A stretch of 60,543 bases of DNA, from assembly GCA_026414725.1 (NCBI GenBank), contig JAOAIL010000008.1, positions 1-60,543 of the forward strand, read 5' to 3'. The stretch comes from a bacterium (lineage in GTDB: Bacteria > Ratteibacteria > UBA8468 > B48-G9 > JAFGKM01). A program made the position numbers and the translations under genes. Position 1 is the stretch's first letter. The number at the start of each line of letters is the position of its first letter. The notes under the pieces are model-generated. The model was not told the DNA's origin and did not search any database. It was given only the letters and a program-made list of their open reading frames with translations. Positions 37,572-45,777 of the stretch are shown piece after piece.

Positions 37572-38470
37572 TAAAAAAGATATATGTAAAAGTCCCTGCA
37601 AGTATAGGTAATATGGGTAGTGGTTTTGACTGCGCTGGTTTAAGTTTGAAACTGTATAATGGGTTCATTGTAGAAAGAGCAAAAAAAACAGAAATGGAAT
37701 TTTCAAAATCATTTGAAGATGTATCCTCTAAAAAGATACTTTTATTATTTCTGAAAGCATTTAATTCTACATTGAAAACTAATGGTAAAGACGTATTCCC
37801 TGTAAAAGTAAACATGGAAAATAATATACCTTTCAAAAGAGGATTTGGAAGTAGTGCAACTTTAATTATTGCAGGCATTATCTCAGCATTTTTATTTATA
37901 GAGCAGAAAATTAAAAAAGAAGATATCCTTAAAATTGCACTTCCCATTGAAGGACATATTGATAATATTGCTGCTTCTCTTTATGGTGGATTTGCCATTG
38001 GTAAAGTTGATACTCTGAAAGTCATCTCCGTTAAACCACCTGACAATCTCAGAGTTATTGCATTTATCCCAGCAAAAGGACTTTCTACAAAGATTGCCAG
38101 AGAAGTTCTTCCTCAAAGTATCTCTGTTTCTGACATAGTTTATAATCTCTCCAGTATGGCATTCCTATGTGCTGCTTTTTTCTTAAAAAAATTGGACCTG
38201 TTGAAACTTGGTCTTGACGATAAATTACACCAACCATACAGAGTAAAAGTTATTCCGCATCTAAAAACATTTTTAGTGGACAAAAAACCTCTATCTGTCC
38301 TCGGAGGTTGCTTGAGTGGTGCTGGACCTTCTATTGTGTTCTTCACTGAAAGTGAAAAGACACAAAAAGTAATTTCAGATGTAAAAACCATCATAAGAAA
38401 GGAAAATCTAAAAGGAGAGGTCTTTTTGCTTTATCCCGGTGGTAAAACATCATGGAAAGTTGTAGAATAA
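37568..38470 (+). CDS. thrB: Homoserine kinase (GHMP family)
   Basis: The 300-residue GHMP kinase has KIYVKVPASIGNMGSGFDCA at the N-terminus, the P-loop-like PFKRGFGSSATLIIAG, and the C-terminal GGCLSGAGPSIVFF. ThrB phosphorylates homoserine for threonine synthase. It overlaps the ApgM-like gene as ATGA and closes the thrC operon. The N-terminal SxGNMGSGFD motif supports homoserine kinase over mevalonate- or shikimate-type relatives. Confidence 0.9.
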   Translation: MIKKIYVKVPASIGNMGSGFDCAGLSLKLYNGFIVERAKKTEMEFSKSFEDVSSKKILLLFLKAFNSTLKTNGKDVFPVKVNMENNIPFKRGFGSSATLIIAGIISAFLFIEQKIKKEDILKIALPIEGHIDNIAASLYGGFAIGKVDTLKVISVKPPDNLRVIAFIPAKGLSTKIAREVLPQSISVSDIVYNLSSMAFLCAAFFLKKLDLLKLGLDDKLHQPYRVKVIPHLKTFLVDKKPLSVLGGCLSGAGPSIVFFTESEKTQKVISDVKTIIRKENLKGEVFLLYPGGKTSWKVVE

Positions 38471-38475
38471 AATAG

Positions 38476-38481
38476 TATAAT
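38476..38481 (+). promoter_or_regulatory. Candidate -10 box upstream of the trk operon
   Basis: TATAAT at 38476-38481 lies 28 nt before the trkA ATG and 6 nt after the thrB stop. No good -35 hexamer is seen at 16-18 nt. Tentative. Confidence 0.35.
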
Positions 38482-38509
38482 ATAAAGGTATGTTTTCACA
38501 TTTAATAAA

Positions 38510-39154
38510 ATGTACATTATAATTATTGGTTGTGGAAAAATAGGTTCTTATCTGGCAAATCTATTACAGGATGAGCATAATGTTGTTATCGTAGATAGAG
38601 AGGATAAGGCATTCTCTAAATTAGGGGATAGTTTTAATGGTCTCTATATTACAGGTGATGGACTTGACCCTGATGTTTTAAGAGAAGCAGGTATAGAAAA
38701 AGCAGACGCCCTTGTAGTAACCACAAGTAACGATAATACCAATATCGTTGTCGCACAGATTGCAAAAAAAATATTCAATGTGCCAAAAGTTGTTGCACGT
38801 GTTTCAGATATAGGTAAATCTGAGATATATAGAAATCTCGGTGTTGACCCTGTCAATAGTACAGCTATATTTGCTTCTTTTCTACGAGAAAAACTTTTAG
38901 GAAAAAATTTTACCAGTTATCTATTTGAGAGTGAGAAAATAAATGTTCTGGAAATCCAAAATACTGGGAGATATACAGGGAAAAATATTAATGATTTGAA
39001 TATTTCAGGGGACTTTAAGGTAATTGCATTAATAAGAGGGGATGAACCAATTATTCCTGACGAAAGAACAATTGTTGAAGATAATGACTTTATACTCGGT
39101 ATTGTCAGATTATCTGCATTAAAGAGAATAAGGAGGTTACTTAAACTTCAATGA
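38510..39154 (+). CDS. trkA: TrkA-family K+ channel regulatory protein (copy 1)
   Basis: The 214-residue protein has an N-terminal RCK NAD-binding domain (IIIIGCGKIGSYLANLLQDE, VVIVDRED, ITGDGLDPDVLREAGIEKAD) and a TrkA-C domain (about 135-214). One RCK/TrkA-C unit is half of an E. coli TrkA. Two such genes in tandem followed by trkH suggest a heteromeric gating ring. Confidence 0.93.
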   Translation: MYIIIIGCGKIGSYLANLLQDEHNVVIVDREDKAFSKLGDSFNGLYITGDGLDPDVLREAGIEKADALVVTTSNDNTNIVVAQIAKKIFNVPKVVARVSDIGKSEIYRNLGVDPVNSTAIFASFLREKLLGKNFTSYLFESEKINVLEIQNTGRYTGKNINDLNISGDFKVIALIRGDEPIIPDERTIVEDNDFILGIVRLSALKRIRRLLKLQ

Positions 39155-39819
39155 ATATCATAATAGTTGGTGGTGGAAATGTCGGATGCAACCTCGCTGA
39201 GAGATTGAGTGGAAGTAATTATGTCACACTCATAGAAAAAGACCCTGAAACAGGAAAGCGACTGGCAGGCAAAATGAATATTCTCGTTATACAGGGTGAT
39301 GGATGTGATATAAACCTTCTTAAACAGGCAGGTATTACAAAAGCAGATGTTGTAGCTGCTGTTACAGGAAGTGATGTAGATAATCTTGTTGTATGTCAGA
39401 TTGCAAAGGATATATTTCATGTAAAAAGGACTGTTGCAAAGGTAAATGACCCTAAGAACGAGAAGATATTCTATCAATTAGGGGTTGATATAGCAATAGG
39501 TAGTACAGCAATAATAGCCAAAGTAATAGAAGACGAGGTAAGCTGGGAGGACTTCATAACCCTTTTTACATTCAAACGTGGAAATCTTTCAATAATAAGG
39601 GTTGACCTTCCTGAAACCTCTCCTGTAATAAATCGGACTTTAAACGAAATTGAATTACCAGAGGATTCTGTTCTTGTAGCAATTATAAGAAATGGTGAGA
39701 TAATGATACCTAAGATGAATTCTATTTTGAGAGAAAAAGATGAAATAATTGCTATTACGAAAGTAGAGCATGAATCACTTTTATTTAAGTCCCTGATTGG
39801 AGAAGTGAGTGAGCAATGA
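39151..39819 (+). CDS. trkA: TrkA-family K+ channel regulatory protein (copy 2)
   Basis: The 222-residue protein repeats the layout: IIIVGGGNVGCNLAERLSGS, LIEKDPETGKRL, VIQGDGCDINLLKQAGITKA, then a TrkA-C half. ATGA overlaps on both sides: with copy 1 at 39151-39154 and with the small peptide gene at 39816-39819. The sequence has clearly diverged from copy 1, so the copies are probably old rather than a recent duplication. Confidence 0.93.
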   Translation: MNIIIVGGGNVGCNLAERLSGSNYVTLIEKDPETGKRLAGKMNILVIQGDGCDINLLKQAGITKADVVAAVTGSDVDNLVVCQIAKDIFHVKRTVAKVNDPKNEKIFYQLGVDIAIGSTAIIAKVIEDEVSWEDFITLFTFKRGNLSIIRVDLPETSPVINRTLNEIELPEDSVLVAIIRNGEIMIPKMNSILREKDEIIAITKVEHESLLFKSLIGEVSEQ

Positions 39820-39962
39820 TTGATAGATTAATAAAGTATATAAAAATTATTGAGCGTTGGATTGTTGGAATTGTATTAGAGTTGATATATCCACTTATTA
39901 CTTTTTCGGCTGCTGCAATCTTGTGTTTTTTACTCTATCTCTCAGTATTTATTAAAAAATGA
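39816..39962 (+). CDS. 48-residue single-pass membrane peptide within the trk operon
   Basis: ATG 39816 overlaps the stop of the second trkA as ATGA. The 48-codon product has a basic N-terminus (MIDRLIKYIKIIERWIVG) and one long hydrophobic segment (about residues 16-46, with ITFSAAAILCFLLYLSVF), ending in KK. No family is recognised. It sits between trkA and trkH (33 nt before the trkH ATG), and most bacteria have no gene there. The ribosome-binding site is weak, so coupling from trkA is assumed. It could be spurious, but tight coupling and the TM profile argue for a gene. Confidence 0.6.
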   Translation: MIDRLIKYIKIIERWIVGIVLELIYPLITFSAAAILCFLLYLSVFIKK

Positions 39963-39995
39963 AGGCCAAAAAGTATATTTAACTTTTAATTTACC

Positions 39996-41492
39996 ATGAT
40001 ACCTTATTTTTCCAGAGAAGACATAGGACTTATTCTGTACTACCTCGGTAAGATTATAAAAGGGATTGGAGTTATTATGTTAATCCCTCTTTTTGTTGGA
40101 GTTATAAACAAAGAATGGTTACCATCTATAAATTTTCTCTTTACTGCACTTATCTCAATTATAATTGGAAGTATTCCTGTTATAATGTTCCATGAAGATA
40201 GAGACCTTAACTGGCGACAGGGTATGAGCGTTGTTGCTCTATCATGGATTATTGCAATGCTTATCGGTGCTATTCCCCTATATCTTTCAGGACATTACAT
40301 AAGTTATCTGGATGCATCCTTTGAAGCAATGAGTGCTTTTGCTACCACAGGTCTTGTTGTTGTAAATGACCTTGACCATATGTCTTACGCCTATAATTTC
40401 TGGAGGCATCTTATGTGTTTCATTGGTGGACAGGGCATTATTCTTGTAGCCCTTACACTTTTTGTTAGAGGGGGAAGTGTATTTAAAGTATATGTAGGAG
40501 AAGCACGGGAAGAAAAGATAATGCCCAATATTATCCAGACAGCAAGATTTATATGGTTTGTGAGTTTAACATATCTTGTTATAGGTACAGGCATTCTTTT
40601 CAGTATAAATCTCTTGAGAAACATCTCTCCGGGAAGAGCACTTTTTCATGCTATCTGTCTTTTTATGGCTGGATGGGACACTGCAGGATTTGCTGTACAG
40701 AGTCAAAATGTCCTTTATTATCATAGTCCTGTTGTTGAACTGGTTACTGCAATGTTCTGTTTACTGGGTGCTGTTAATTTTGGAGTACACTATGCTGCAT
40801 GGACAGGTAAACCAAAGGAACTTTTAAGGAATTATGAGTTAAAACTTTATATGATAAGCATCCTTACAACTTTTTTCCTTGTATGCAGTGGTTTTATTAT
40901 ACATTTCCCGTTTCCTAACTTTATATCATTCTTCCGTGAAGGATTTTATCAACTTATCTCTGCACATACAGGGGTTGGATATTCAAATATAGCCTTACAT
41001 AATTTTTCATACTGGCCTCCACTTGCTATACTTGGACTTATTATAGCAATGGGATTGGGTGGAAGTTCTACATCAACCTCAGGAGGAATAAAAATTTTAA
41101 GGATAGGCATCCTTCTCAAAGGTATAAAAAAAGAAATAAACGTTCTTACTTCACCTGGAGCAACTGTAGTGGTTGAAAGGTTCCATCATATCAAAGATAT
41201 TACAATAGAAGACAACCATATAAAGATGGCAGCAATAATTATAATTTTATATACCGTCCTTTACTTAATAGGTGGGATAATAGGAGTGGTTTACGGATAT
41301 CCGTTTCTTCCGTCTCTTTTTGAATCTGTTTCTGCCTCTGCTAATGTTGGACTTTCTATGGGAATTACATCTCCTTTTATGCCTGCAGGATTAAAAATTA
41401 CATATATCATTCAGATGTGGATAGGCCGTTTAGAATTTCTATCTGTATTTGTGTTATTCAGGTTCCTGTTATCTTTGAAAAGTCCAGAATAA
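39996..41492 (+). CDS. trkH: Trk-type K+ transport protein TrkH
   Basis: The 498-residue membrane protein contains four M1-P-M2-like units with selectivity-filter-like AMSAFATTGL, MAGWDTAGF, ISAHTGVGY and SASANVGLSMG. MGLGGSSTSTSGGIKILRI is the intramembrane loop that gates K+ flux. It works with the two TrkA proteins upstream. The 33-nt gap before ATG 39996 has no clear ribosome-binding site. Confidence 0.95.
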   Translation: MIPYFSREDIGLILYYLGKIIKGIGVIMLIPLFVGVINKEWLPSINFLFTALISIIIGSIPVIMFHEDRDLNWRQGMSVVALSWIIAMLIGAIPLYLSGHYISYLDASFEAMSAFATTGLVVVNDLDHMSYAYNFWRHLMCFIGGQGIILVALTLFVRGGSVFKVYVGEAREEKIMPNIIQTARFIWFVSLTYLVIGTGILFSINLLRNISPGRALFHAICLFMAGWDTAGFAVQSQNVLYYHSPVVELVTAMFCLLGAVNFGVHYAAWTGKPKELLRNYELKLYMISILTTFFLVCSGFIIHFPFPNFISFFREGFYQLISAHTGVGYSNIALHNFSYWPPLAILGLIIAMGLGGSSTSTSGGIKILRIGILLKGIKKEINVLTSPGATVVVERFHHIKDITIEDNHIKMAAIIIILYTVLYLIGGIIGVVYGYPFLPSLFESVSASANVGLSMGITSPFMPAGLKITYIIQMWIGRLEFLSVFVLFRFLLSLKSPE

Positions 41493-41502
41493 AAGGTGGA
41501 TA

Positions 41503-42042
41503 ATGAATATGAAAAGAATAAATTTTTTCTTAATAGTTATATCCGTCATTTTTTTAGAGATTGTCATTGCCTCATCTGATGTAAAAAAGTCAGAAAAGAT
41601 TGTTCCAGTCAGGGCACTTTTTGAAAATCCTTCATTTTATGATGGGAAGGTTGTTACTGTTAAAGGTGAAGTTATAGGGGATATAATGAAAGAAGGTGAG
41701 GCATTCTGGATAAACATAAAAGATGGGGACTTCTTTATAGGGATTATTATAGATGCTTCTAATAAGGAAAAAATAAAATATACAGGTAGGTATAGAATAG
41801 TGGGAGATACTATAGAAATTTCTGGCACATATCATCTTCATTGTCCTGTCCACTATGGAGAACGGGATATACATACTGAACAATTTGAAATAGTTGAAAG
41901 TGGATATGTAATACCAGAGATGATTCAGAATGATAGAATTATCGGATGTATCTTACTCGGGATAGTTACAATATTTATACTTCTCTATTCTCAAAGGGAG
42001 AGTATCCGTAAAGATAACGTCGGTCAGCAGAAACAAAGGTAA
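41503..42042 (+). CDS. Putative membrane-anchored OB-fold-like protein
   Basis: The 179-residue product has an N-terminal hydrophobic segment (INFFLIVISVIFLEIVIA, signal or anchor), a beta-rich middle (FYDGKVVTVKGEVIGDIM, then WINIKDGDFFIGIII) that resembles OB-fold tRNA_anti-like domains, and a C-terminal membrane segment (GCILLGIVTIFILLY) with a short basic tail. No function is assigned. Its last 68 nt overlap the 3' end of miaB on the other strand; GGTGG upstream gives a weak ribosome-binding site. Confidence 0.7.
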   Translation: MNMKRINFFLIVISVIFLEIVIASSDVKKSEKIVPVRALFENPSFYDGKVVTVKGEVIGDIMKEGEAFWINIKDGDFFIGIIIDASNKEKIKYTGRYRIVGDTIEISGTYHLHCPVHYGERDIHTEQFEIVESGYVIPEMIQNDRIIGCILLGIVTIFILLYSQRESIRKDNVGQQKQR

Positions 42043-43282
42043 TACTTTGAAGTGTTCCTGCCTTTATATTAGTTCCTTTGAAAAGTACTGTTTTATTTGA
42101 AGAACTTTTACCAAAGGAATGGCCTCCTTTTTTATCGTTTGCCTTCAGGATGAAAATCTCATCAGTTCTTCCTACAAATCTGTTATTTCTTTTAATAGCA
42201 ATCTCTTCCTGAATATCAAGAATAATTCTATGCCTTCTTTCCTTTTCTTCTTTAGGTACATCATCTTTCATTAGAGATGCTGATGTGAGTGGTCTTGGAG
42301 AATATTTAAAGACAAAAAGGTCATCAAATTCTATCTGTTTTATTGCCTGGACTGTACCATTAAAATCGTCTTCCGTTTCTGAGGGAAACCCAACTATGAT
42401 GTCAGATGTAATAGTAATATCGGGTGTGGACTTACGGACTTTTTCTATAATTTCCATATATTGCATAAGAGTATATTTTCTATTCATCAATTTTAATATC
42501 CTGTCAGAACCGGACTGTAAAGGTAGATGGAGGTATTTATACAGTTTAGGTAAATTTTTAAATGAAAATATAAGAGCATCCTGAATATCTTTTGGATGTG
42601 AAGTAATAAACCCCATACGAACAATTTCTTTTATACTGTGTATTTTATCAAGCAAAGAAGGGAAATTTTCATTAATATCCTTTCCATATTCATTAACATT
42701 CTGTCCCAGTAAAATAACTTCTCTTACTCCTTTCTCAACCAGATATCCAATCTCTTTGATAATATCTTCAGACCGTTTACTTATCAGTTTCCCCCTGGTA
42801 AAAGGTACAACACAATAGGAACAGAAATTTTCACACCCTTTTGTTACCGTTATAAATGATGAAACATTACCATCAGTAAGGATATATTCTGAAATAAAAG
42901 GGCTATTATTCTCTTCTGTAATACATATCTTTTCTTTATCAGAAATTTTTAATATCTCAGGAAGTTGATTATAGTTATCAGGACTACAGATAACATTAAT
43001 AAAAGCATTTTTTTTATAAATATCTTCCTTATATAAACTGGAGATGCATCCTAAAATACAGAATATTTTACCTTTTTTTTTCAAATATTTATATGAAGAT
43101 AGAAAAGAAAGTGCTCTGTTTTCTGCATGCTTCCTTACACAACAGGTATTAACGGCAATAATATCTGCATCTTCAGGTTTATCAACTATCTCATAACCAT
43201 TTTTAATAAGTAACGCTTTTATCTTTTCTGAATCATAGAGATTCATCTGACAACCATATGTTTTTATATAAATACTTTTCAT
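41975..43282 (-). CDS. miaB: tRNA-2-methylthio-N6-dimethylallyladenosine synthase
   Basis: The 435-residue radical-SAM methylthiotransferase has the N-terminal KTYGCQMNLYDSEK, NTCCVRKHAE and the radical-SAM motif CENFCSYCVVPFTRGK (CxxxCxxC), then GQNVNEYG and the TRAM end. It adds the methylthio group to i6A37 of tRNA. KTYGCQMN is typical of MiaB over MtaB and RimO. It is the second gene of a minus-strand pair with the DUF486 gene. Confidence 0.95.
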   Translation of the reverse strand: MKSIYIKTYGCQMNLYDSEKIKALLIKNGYEIVDKPEDADIIAVNTCCVRKHAENRALSFLSSYKYLKKKGKIFCILGCISSLYKEDIYKKNAFINVICSPDNYNQLPEILKISDKEKICITEENNSPFISEYILTDGNVSSFITVTKGCENFCSYCVVPFTRGKLISKRSEDIIKEIGYLVEKGVREVILLGQNVNEYGKDINENFPSLLDKIHSIKEIVRMGFITSHPKDIQDALIFSFKNLPKLYKYLHLPLQSGSDRILKLMNRKYTLMQYMEIIEKVRKSTPDITITSDIIVGFPSETEDDFNGTVQAIKQIEFDDLFVFKYSPRPLTSASLMKDDVPKEEKERRHRIILDIQEEIAIKRNNRFVGRTDEIFILKANDKKGGHSFGKSSSNKTVLFKGTNIKAGTLQSITFVSADRRYLYGYSPFENREV

Positions 43283-43293
43283 TGAGATGCCTT

Positions 43294-43647
43294 TTATTTT
43301 ACCATTGCCCCTTTAAAAACACATATTACCGCTGCAATTATAAATAGAGATGCAAGATAATACTCCTGCTTAAGTCCCTCCTTCATATAAATTATAGAAA
43401 AAGGTATAAAAACAGATAAGGTTATAGCCTCCTGAAGAATTTTTAACTGTCCGAGATTCATTACATTATAGCCAATACGGTTAGCAGGAACCTGTATAAG
43501 ATATTCAAAAAAGGCAATTCCCCAGCTGGTAAGTGCTGCTACTATCCATGGCTTACTATTTAAGTTTTTAAGGTGCGCATACCACGCAAAAGTCATAAAG
43601 ATATTACTGGATGTAAGCATTAAAGCAGTAATAAATATTTTGTACAT
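43294..43647 (-). CDS. DUF486/DMT-like small membrane protein
   Basis: The 117-residue product has four hydrophobic segments and the sequences NIFMTFAWYAHLKN, WGIAFFEYLIQVPANRIGYN and GQLKILQEAITLSVFIPFS, the pattern of the DUF486 (COG3169) family. Function is unknown. AGGAGG precedes the ATG, and it reads into miaB with an 11-nt gap. Confidence 0.9.
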   Translation of the reverse strand: MYKIFITALMLTSSNIFMTFAWYAHLKNLNSKPWIVAALTSWGIAFFEYLIQVPANRIGYNVMNLGQLKILQEAITLSVFIPFSIIYMKEGLKQEYYLASLFIIAAVICVFKGAMVK

Positions 43648-43732
43648 ACAACCTCCTGATTATTTCTAAAATTTATAGATTATATTTTACCTTTACATCC
43701 ATAAAAGTTAAAATATATAGGGAATTTATGAA

Positions 43733-45442
43733 ATGGAGAATGTACCGATTACCCAGTTTAGTATTCTAATACTTATAGTTCTTCTGGTGTCCTTTATTAT
43801 TAGATTACTGAAACAGCCACTTATAATTGGTTATATAATTTCAGGCCTCCTCGCAGGACCTTCATTTCTCAATCTTATTCAGGATACCACACTTATTAAT
43901 ACCTTTTCTGAGTTCGGAATATCATTTTTATTATTTCTCATTGGACTTAATCTCTCTCCGAGTATTATAAAAGAATATAGCAAAATCTCCTTAACTACTG
44001 GGTTTGGACAGATATTCTTAACTTCCTTATTGGGTTTTTTTATATCAAAATGGTTTGGTCTTGACATAATTTCTTCTTTATACATTACAATAGGCCTGAC
44101 ATTTTCTTCCACTATTATTGCTATGAAATTACTTTTTGATAAAGAGGATGTAGAAAAACTGTACGGTAAAATATCTACAGGTATTCTAATTGTACAGGAC
44201 TTTGTTGCTATAATCATCCTCACTGTCCTCTCATCCGTTGAAAATGAAGTGTTATCACAGGCTATTTTGGTTATTACTAAAGGTATTTTAATCGTTGGAA
44301 TTCTAATTCTTTTTACCCGATACATCCTTTTTAAAATAACTCATTTCCTTATTTCTTCACAAGAATTCTTATTCCTTTTTGTTATTGTATGGGGCCTCGG
44401 GATTTCTTTTCTTTTTAGATATGCAGGATTTTCAATGGAGATGGGAGCGTTAATTGCAGGGGTTCTTCTTTCAACAGCACCATATAGTTATGCTATTACT
44501 TCTAAATTAAAAGTTCTAAGAGACTTTTTTGTTATCTTCTTTTTTGTATTTCTTGGAAATCATATAATCTTCCATGATATTGAAAATTTACTTTTATATG
44601 CATTACCTTTATCTATTTTTGTTCTTATAGGAAAGCCCATTATAATTATGCTTTTTACCGGAATTTCCGGATATACCAAAAAGACAGGTTTTATGACAGG
44701 CACTACACTATCACAGATTTCAGAGTTTTCTCTCATTATAGCAGCAATGGGGGTTAAGTTAGGACATATTTCCGCTGATATACTTTCTCTCGTTACACTT
44801 ATAGGGGTTATTACAATAGGTATTTCAACGTACCTCATTATATATGCAGACAAGATCTATTCTGTCTTTTCAAAGTATTTAGGTATCTTTGAAAGAAAAA
44901 ATCTTATAGAAAGGGAGATTATTAATAAACGTTTTGGATGTTTCCTTATTGGTTATAATAGAACTGGTTTTGATATTCTGAAAAGCTTACAGAAGTTATA
45001 TTCTGACGTTCTTGTTATTGACTTTAACCCTGAAATTATTAAGATACTAAAACATAGAAAGATAAACTGTGTATATGGAGACGCTGAAGATATTGAATTA
45101 CTGGAGATATTAAAAATTAACAGAGCATATATGGTTGTATCAACAGCACCTGACTTATCTACAAACCTATTGCTTGTAAAATTTATAAGAGAGAAAAATA
45201 AAAAAGCAGTAGTTATTCTCACTGCCAGACAGATTTCTGATGCTTTGATTCTCTATGAGAATGGTGCTGATTATGTAATACTTCCTCACTTCTTGGGTGG
45301 TCTTTACACATCTCAACTTATTGAGAAATTCAAAACCCATAGAGAAAATTATGTAGATGAGAGTGATAGACAGATACAGGAACTTATGGAACGAATAATA
45401 GAAGGGCAGGAACATCCTGTAGTGGAAAAAGAAAGAGATTGA
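43733..45442 (+). CDS. Kef-type cation/proton antiporter with RCK domain
   Basis: The 569-residue protein has a CPA2 antiporter membrane domain (about residues 1-375; GYIISGLLAGPS, FGISFLLFLIGLNLSPS, GLTFSSTIIAMKLL) and a cytosolic TrkA-N domain (about 390-505; FLIGYNRTGFDIL, VLVIDFNPEIIK). It lacks obvious KefF-type accessory genes. Probably K+ or Na+/H+ exchange. The small protein on the minus strand abuts its stop. Confidence 0.93.
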   Translation: MENVPITQFSILILIVLLVSFIIRLLKQPLIIGYIISGLLAGPSFLNLIQDTTLINTFSEFGISFLLFLIGLNLSPSIIKEYSKISLTTGFGQIFLTSLLGFFISKWFGLDIISSLYITIGLTFSSTIIAMKLLFDKEDVEKLYGKISTGILIVQDFVAIIILTVLSSVENEVLSQAILVITKGILIVGILILFTRYILFKITHFLISSQEFLFLFVIVWGLGISFLFRYAGFSMEMGALIAGVLLSTAPYSYAITSKLKVLRDFFVIFFFVFLGNHIIFHDIENLLLYALPLSIFVLIGKPIIIMLFTGISGYTKKTGFMTGTTLSQISEFSLIIAAMGVKLGHISADILSLVTLIGVITIGISTYLIIYADKIYSVFSKYLGIFERKNLIEREIINKRFGCFLIGYNRTGFDILKSLQKLYSDVLVIDFNPEIIKILKHRKINCVYGDAEDIELLEILKINRAYMVVSTAPDLSTNLLLVKFIREKNKKAVVILTARQISDALILYENGADYVILPHFLGGLYTSQLIEKFKTHRENYVDESDRQIQELMERIIEGQEHPVVEKERD

Positions 45443-45700
45443 TTATACTTTTCTTAGAGAAAATATAGCACCTATCATTATACCGAAAAGGGTGACCACA
45501 TTAAAATTAAAAGATATACTACATTTTAAAGATAGAACTATCAAATCAAGATTTTCAAGACACCAGCATGGTTTTATAGAGGTTGATATGATTTCATATA
45601 TAACTGTCCCATTCGGAACAATCAAGAGGAGGAGTTCCCCCAATGCAGTTCCTATTAAAGCGCTTATAAAAATAATAAGTAGAATATAAAAAACTTTCAT
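45443..45700 (-). CDS. Small two-segment membrane protein (DUF4321-like)
   Basis: The 85-residue product has an N-terminal hydrophobic segment (VFYILLIIFISALIGTALGE) and a C-terminal one (VTLFGIMIGAIFS) around a loop with CWCLENLD. The GTALGELL segment and overall length suggest the DUF4321 family of small bacterial membrane proteins; function unknown. A promoter (TTGACT, 17 nt, TATAAT) lies directly in front, six nt from the ATG. It ends one nucleotide past the Kef gene's stop. Confidence 0.6.
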   Translation of the reverse strand: MKVFYILLIIFISALIGTALGELLLLIVPNGTVIYEIISTSIKPCWCLENLDLIVLSLKCSISFNFNVVTLFGIMIGAIFSLRKV

Positions 45701-45706
45701 AGTAAA

Positions 45707-45735
45707 ATTATATTTCTATAGTAGATACAAGTCAA
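45707..45735 (-). promoter_or_regulatory. Near-consensus minus-strand promoter before the 85-residue gene
   Basis: On the minus strand TTGACT (45730-45735) and TATAAT (45707-45712) are separated by 17 nt, and 6 nt separate the -10 box from the ATG at 45700. The expected start is at or next to the codon, so the transcript is probably leaderless. Confidence 0.7.
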
Positions 45736-45744
45736 TTTTAATTG

Positions 45745-45750
45745 TATAAT
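45745..45750 (+). promoter_or_regulatory. Candidate -10 box before the glycosidase gene
   Basis: TATAAT at 45745-45750, 27 nt before ATG 45778, with a TTGT extension before it. No convincing -35 hexamer is present. It faces away from the minus-strand promoter at 45707-45735. Confidence 0.4.
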
Positions 45751-45777
45751 AACATCCAAAAAGGAGAAAAAGGAAAT

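Noticed and set aside
39160-39819. Second trkA as a recent tandem duplicate
   Set aside because: The two copies share the fold motifs but differ throughout, so a recent duplication is not supported.
45492-45689. 65-codon plus-strand ORF opposite the 85-residue membrane protein
   Set aside because: The minus-strand frame has a near-consensus promoter and two hydrophobic segments; the plus-strand product has neither.
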